Shown here: in pieces, positions 16,732 to 20,345 of the stretch | How positions within the stretch are numbered: the stretch's first letter is position 1 | How the letters are laid out: each line of letters starts with the position of its first letter | Assembly (NCBI GenBank): GCA_019119745.1 | Contig: DWWI01000074.1 | Span: forward strand, 1-20,345 | Source of the DNA: Candidatus Mediterraneibacter gallistercoris | GTDB lineage: Bacteria; Bacillota_A; Clostridia; Lachnospirales; Lachnospiraceae | Reading direction: 5' to 3' | Length of the DNA stretch: 20,345 nucleotides | The notes under the pieces: model-generated | Told to the model about the DNA's origin: nothing | The model's input: the letters and a program-made list of their open reading frames with translations, nothing else | Databases searched by the model: none | Position numbers and translations under genes: made by a program

Positions 16732-17556
16732 TTACAGTACGACAGACAGACCGACACATACGCATACCCACGCCGCTGAGATGCAGACGAAGATGATATC
16801 CGCCTGAGTCACTTTCAGCATGGACAGCTTCATCTTCTTTACCTCAGGGTTCTGAATGGAATAACGGTATCCCCTCAGCTCCAGCGCCTCCACTGTTGTT
16901 CTGGACCGCTTCGCCGTATTGAGCATCAGCGGATAAAATGACTGAATGATCATCTTTACCTGATAGCACAGATACCGGATCTTCCCGATCAGTCCGTTCC
17001 TGTGGGGCGGATTGCCTCTGAGGCGGTAGGACAGAAGAATATTCTGGAACTCCTCCATCAAAACCGGCAGGATGCGGTAGGCGAAAGATATACTGAAAGA
17101 AAGCTGTCCCGGGCACCCGAACCAGAGCAGACCGTTTGCCAGACGGTCCGGGTCAAGTCCGGAAAATACGGTGATGGACGCAAGGGACACAGCCGCCACT
17201 TTCAGCGTCATCACAAGCAATGGCGCAATGGTTTCCGTATTGCCGCCAAAAAACAGTGCCACAATAAAGAGATAACCGGTCTGTGAAAATACGCCGATGC
17301 AGAACAAAAAGAGAACCAGCGGCGCCACCTTCGCAGCACGGGTGGTGAGCGCCACAAAAAGGAAAATTCCCAGCAGCAGGACTACATCGTTTAAGAACCA
17401 CGGAACAAGCCCGAAGAACAGATACCAGACAAGAAGGATGCGCGGATCCATTTTGGCGATCACGGTATCATCATTGCCGTAGGCATTCTTGAGCACCTGA
17501 TTTCTCAGGAAATCCATAGAAAATTTATCTAATATATTCTCTGAAAGTTTACGCAT
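16732..17556 (-). CDS. ECF transporter T component (EcfT-like transmembrane protein)
   Basis: This 274-residue membrane protein couples the ATPases to the substrate-binding S subunit. It has several predicted helices (about 40-75, 79-104, 110-135, 251-272). In the cytoplasmic coupling region are two arginine motifs, YRLRGN (177-182) and ELRGYR (226-231), matching the paired A-R-G-type motifs by which EcfT helices dock in the ATPase grooves. The start ATG at 17556 lies inside the last codons of the ATPase gene (8-nt overlap, ATGCGTAA), with GAGGTG upstream. A 40-codon N-terminal extension reading is an artefact of that overlap. The T proteins are poorly conserved and give no substrate information. 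Confidence 0.88.
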   Translation of the reverse strand: MRKLSENILDKFSMDFLRNQVLKNAYGNDDTVIAKMDPRILLVWYLFFGLVPWFLNDVVLLLGIFLFVALTTRAAKVAPLVLFLFCIGVFSQTGYLFIVALFFGGNTETIAPLLVMTLKVAAVSLASITVFSGLDPDRLANGLLWFGCPGQLSFSISFAYRILPVLMEEFQNILLSYRLRGNPPHRNGLIGKIRYLCYQVKMIIQSFYPLMLNTAKRSRTTVEALELRGYRYSIQNPEVKKMKLSMLKVTQADIIFVCISAAWVCVCVGLSVVL

Positions 17557-19276
17557 ATTTTTCACCTCGGAAATATTCCATGAATTCATCGATCGTAAAG
17601 CACGGATTCTCGATCCCCAGAGCCCGGCCCATATCGCAGATCTGAGGCGGCCGGATTCCCACCTGCTGACGGACATACATATCGGCGAAGATCTCTTCTT
17701 TCGTCCCGTCCGCGATCACATATCCGGCAGAGAGGACGATCAGGCGCTCCGCCCAGTCGCACACAAGCTGCATATCATGGGTAGCGATCACCACCGTGTC
17801 TGTGATTCCTTTGAGCATCTGCAGCGTCTTCATGATCTCCCGTCTGGTTGCAATGTCAAGATTAGCCGTCGGCTCGTCGAGGAGCAGGATCTCCGGCTGC
17901 AGTGCGATTCCGATGGCAAGGGAAGCACGCCGCATCTGTCCGCCGGATAGCAGCCTGCCATCCCGGTCCTGCAGATCTGTGAGTCGGAACATCTCAAGCA
18001 GTTCATCCGTCCTCTTCTGATAATCTTCGACCTTTCTTACCATCATAGCGTACTCGATATCCTTGCGAATAGAATCTTTGATAAACATTTCTTCTGGATT
18101 CTGATACACCATAGAGATCGTACGTCCCAGTTCCTCTTTCGGAAGATCCGCAGTGGGCCGGTCGTTTAGAAGTACCTGGCCGGATTCCGGACGGATCAGG
18201 CCCATCATCATCTTGAGCATCGTAGATTTTCCGGCGCCGTTGGAACCGATCAGGGCTATTTTCTCTCCCTTTCCGATCTGAATGGAAAAGTCGTCAAAGA
18301 TCTTCGGCGGTTCGCCTTTGACTGCACGGTATTTTACCGTCACATTCTTAAAGTCAACGATCGGCTCTCTCTTCAGCTCCCTTTTCAATGGCTGCTTGTA
18401 CGCCGGGCCTTTATTTTTAAGATAAGGCGTAAATACGCGGACTCCCTCCGCCACATCCACCGGCAGTTCCTCTTCTTTCTGAAGGAACGGCTCTTTCGGG
18501 AGAAGTCCCGCATCGATCATGCGCTCGGCTGCGATTGCTACCTGCGGCGGAAAGATATTGCACCCCTGCAGTTCGTCTGTACGGCGCATAGCTTCTTTTG
18601 CAGGCAGTACCCACTGTACACCTCCGTCTTTCAGGAGCATGACGTCCTTACAGTATTTTACTATGTAGTCTGTGTGATGCTCGATCACGATAATGGTCTT
18701 GCCGTATTTCTCATTCAGTTCCTTCAACACCTCATAGATGCCGTCCGCATGGGCGGGATCCAGCTGGGCGATGGGTTCGTCGAGAATCAGGATATCCGGG
18801 CTTAACGCCGCGGTTCCTGCCAGAGCAAGAAGGTGCTTCTGTCCTCCCGAGAGCTGCCACACATAATCTCCGATTTTGGAAGAAAGGCCGCAGACATGCA
18901 GCGCTTTTTTCCCTTTTTCTTCATAGTCCGGCATGGCATAATTTAGACACGCATAAGAGGCGTCTTCCAGCACGGTAGGACATACGATCTGATTTTCAAA
19001 ATCCTGATAGACATATCCTACCTTGCGGGCCAGCGTGCCGATCTCCTGTTCTTTTGTATTCAATCCGTCGATGATGACGTCGCCGTCCATATCACCGACG
19101 ATAAAGTGAGGGATCAGGCCGTTTAATGTCTTACAAAGAGTAGATTTCCCGCAGCCGTTGTTTCCAACGATCGCAAGGAAATCCCCCTTTTCAATCACTG
19201 CTGATGCATTTTTTAATGTCGGCTCTGATGCCCCCGGGTATGTAAATGTAAGATTTTTGATCTCTATAATACTCAC
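17549..19276 (-). CDS. ECF transporter A component, two ATPase domains in one chain (EcfA1-EcfA2 fusion)
   Basis: This 575-residue double ABC ATPase powers the ECF importer. Domain 1 (about 1-235) has Walker A GNNGCGKST (38-46), LSGGQ (142-146), Walker B ILILDEP (162-168) and switch His200 (VIEHH). Domain 2 (about 305-540) has Walker A GSNGAGKST (344-352), LSGGQ (443-447), ILLLDEP (463-469) and His500 (VIATHD). Both catalytic sites look intact. A polar linker of about 70 residues joins the domains. The start is GTG at 19276, with AAGG about 9 nt upstream. In most Firmicutes the two EcfA proteins are separate genes; the fused form here, next to its own S gene, suggests a dedicated group I ECF system. 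Confidence 0.93.
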   Translation of the reverse strand: MSIIEIKNLTFTYPGASEPTLKNASAVIEKGDFLAIVGNNGCGKSTLCKTLNGLIPHFIVGDMDGDVIIDGLNTKEQEIGTLARKVGYVYQDFENQIVCPTVLEDASYACLNYAMPDYEEKGKKALHVCGLSSKIGDYVWQLSGGQKHLLALAGTAALSPDILILDEPIAQLDPAHADGIYEVLKELNEKYGKTIIVIEHHTDYIVKYCKDVMLLKDGGVQWVLPAKEAMRRTDELQGCNIFPPQVAIAAERMIDAGLLPKEPFLQKEEELPVDVAEGVRVFTPYLKNKGPAYKQPLKRELKREPIVDFKNVTVKYRAVKGEPPKIFDDFSIQIGKGEKIALIGSNGAGKSTMLKMMMGLIRPESGQVLLNDRPTADLPKEELGRTISMVYQNPEEMFIKDSIRKDIEYAMMVRKVEDYQKRTDELLEMFRLTDLQDRDGRLLSGGQMRRASLAIGIALQPEILLLDEPTANLDIATRREIMKTLQMLKGITDTVVIATHDMQLVCDWAERLIVLSAGYVIADGTKEEIFADMYVRQQVGIRPPQICDMGRALGIENPCFTIDEFMEYFRGEKYA

Positions 19277-19334
19277 TTGCGGGCACCTTCCTGTTACGTT
19301 ATCTCTAAATTCGTATACTTTCTGTTACTTATCC

Positions 19335-20174
19335 TTATGCTGTCTGTCTGTTCTTTGCTCGACTGCGGATCACACCGAACACGATCAGGGCAACAACTGC
19401 TGCCACAACAATCGCAATTATGATCGCTGTTGTGCTCTCAGCCCATGCTGCCTCCCAGTCGATCAGCGCATATCCGCCTTTTGCCAGAAGCTGTGCCACG
19501 ATCGCGACTGCGAATCCCACGAGACAGAGTACGATAGATTTTGCAGAAAGCGCGCTTCCTGTCATCGTCTTCTCATCACGCGGCTTCATGCCGAGCAGCG
19601 GCTCGATCTTGCCGTAGAGCTTCGGTACAAGGAACATGGTCGGCAGCATACAGAAGAGGATGCCTGAGAACAGCAGGTCGTTAAGACAGGCGAATCCTTC
19701 TGTGGCAAATACACTTTCCGGAAGTCCTGCAACAGCCTCAAAGTCTTCCACTGCAAACTGTACCTTCAGGATATCCACCACGGTTCCCATAAAGAGCTGA
19801 AGAAATACACCGAAGATGGAAGCACCTGCGACAGCCGCACGGTTTCTCGGATTTTTTACGAGGCGGCCTGCAACATACACACCGATCGTAACGGTTAGGA
19901 ATTTTTCCAGCTCGCCAAGACCTCCGAACTGTCCCAGCATGATCTCACTGAAGACAAGTTCTCCGGTTGCAGCCCCGAGGCCTGCGGAGAGCGGATCAAA
20001 GAGCATAGCCAGTGTCAGCGGAATAAACAGGAAATACTCGACTGAGAATTCCACGATACCGACCTGAAAAGACGGGATCAGCTCTGTAAATAAAGTAGCC
20101 AGTCCATAAAGTGACATTGAAAGAACAAATACCATTAATTTCTGTGACTGTGAAATCTTGTTCTGTGGATTCAT
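19335..20174 (-). CDS. Putative ECF transporter S component (substrate-specificity membrane protein)
   Basis: This 279-residue integral membrane protein has about six hydrophobic segments (12-36, 45-75, 92-104, 114-137, 165-186, 211-232) plus a strong C-terminal helix (248-270) with a basic tail. It is longer than typical S components (about 180-220). The FDPLSAGLGAATGELV segment (59-74) resembles the small-residue-rich core region of S subunits. It is first in an operon with the A and T genes, 58 nt upstream of A, which is the main basis for the call. I do not recognise a vitamin-specific family. The start chosen is ATG at 20174, with GGAGG 8 nt upstream, rather than the ATG at 20189, which overlaps that site. 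Confidence 0.75.
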   Translation of the reverse strand: MNPQNKISQSQKLMVFVLSMSLYGLATLFTELIPSFQVGIVEFSVEYFLFIPLTLAMLFDPLSAGLGAATGELVFSEIMLGQFGGLGELEKFLTVTIGVYVAGRLVKNPRNRAAVAGASIFGVFLQLFMGTVVDILKVQFAVEDFEAVAGLPESVFATEGFACLNDLLFSGILFCMLPTMFLVPKLYGKIEPLLGMKPRDEKTMTGSALSAKSIVLCLVGFAVAIVAQLLAKGGYALIDWEAAWAESTTAIIIAIVVAAVVALIVFGVIRSRAKNRQTA

Positions 20175-20210
20175 GATTGTTTCCTCCATTTACTCTCTTA
20201 GTTATCGGTT

Positions 20211-20261
20211 GAACAGTTCTGCCCGCGCCATTCGTAAAACCGAATTGATGACTGAACTGTT
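20211..20261 (-). promoter_or_regulatory. Structured leader or operator upstream of the ECF operon
   Basis: Nested inverted repeats are present: an outer pair AACAGTTC (20212-20219) with GAACTGTT (20254-20261) and an inner pair ATTCG (20230-20234) with CGAAT (20241-20245). As RNA on the minus strand this would make a branched hairpin ending 37 nt before the ATG. GAACAGTTC at 20211-20219 is also a small palindrome by itself. I cannot match it to a known riboswitch. Protein operator and RNA leader are both possible. Confidence 0.45.
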
Positions 20262-20306
20262 AGTCCATATTATAAAGAGCTTGACGTCAAACCGATATCA
20301 TGAATC

Positions 20307-20345
20307 CATAAAATGTAAGTAAAATTTTCGTAAATACATTTTATG
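20307..20345. repeat. Inverted repeat at the right window edge
   Basis: CATAAAATGTA (20307-20317) is the exact reverse complement of TACATTTTATG (20335-20345), with 17 bp between. It ends exactly at the window edge and may extend further. It lies upstream of the ECF operon and could be an operator or a terminator-like element of the next gene. No T-run can be judged. Confidence 0.6.

Noticed and set aside
20211..20219. GAACAGTTC as a LexA/SOS box
   Set aside because: The Gram-positive LexA site needs GAAC and GTTC separated by four bases. Here only one base separates them.
20269..20290. TTGACG with TATAAT as the ECF operon promoter on the minus strand
   Set aside because: The boxes are only 10 bp apart. 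At 16-18 bp from the TATAAT there is no usable -35, so only the -10 alone is plausible.

Overview
The window looks like a chromosomal segment of a gut-type Clostridia, most likely a Lachnospiraceae relative. This is inferred from mid-range base composition, strong GGAGG-type ribosome binding sites, several TTG/GTG starts, tight operons with 1 to 8 nt overlaps, and the protein types (Hsp33, Gram-positive PotABCD, ECF transporter, MacB-like ABC fusion, RpiR regulator). No rRNA, tRNA, CRISPR array or intact insertion sequence was seen.

Left edge, accessory part (1-1740). A small serine recombinase (248-859, minus) has its last 18 codons, stop and downstream DNA repeated exactly and inverted at the window start (1-82 against 223-304). 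The two copies face each other across a spacer of about 120 bp. Each repeat ends in a 24-bp imperfect dyad (68-91 and 214-237) that looks like a serine-recombinase crossover site, and the spacer holds a promoter-like TATAAT sequence facing right. This is a good candidate for a self-encoded DNA inversion switch. Next, on the plus strand, is a lone Uma2-family (PD-(D/E)XK nuclease fold) gene with a dyad in its promoter region, ending at a bidirectional terminator.

Minus-strand block (1741-11160), read right to left. First come potA-potB-potC-potD, a polyamine-type ABC importer with overlapping genes. Then come a SAM-dependent methyltransferase, hslO (Hsp33), glutamine-dependent NAD+ synthetase and a molybdopterin-binding-domain protein with a Cys-rich tail. 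A 35-bp nearly perfect palindrome lies between hslO and nadE.

Middle (11208-15834). A 1187-residue ABC ATPase/permease fusion with a very large extracellular domain containing three tandem repeats is read leftward. An RpiR-type regulator is read rightward from the same 220-bp divergent promoter region.

Right block (15848-20345), minus strand. A complete ECF importer (S component, double-ATPase A component, T component) is followed by a PHP-domain hydrolase. The probable leader upstream of the S gene has nested inverted repeats, and another inverted repeat lies at the right edge. The RpiR regulator converges on this operon and shares its terminator. The layout suggests an uptake-plus-hydrolysis module for an unidentified, perhaps phosphorylated, metabolite.
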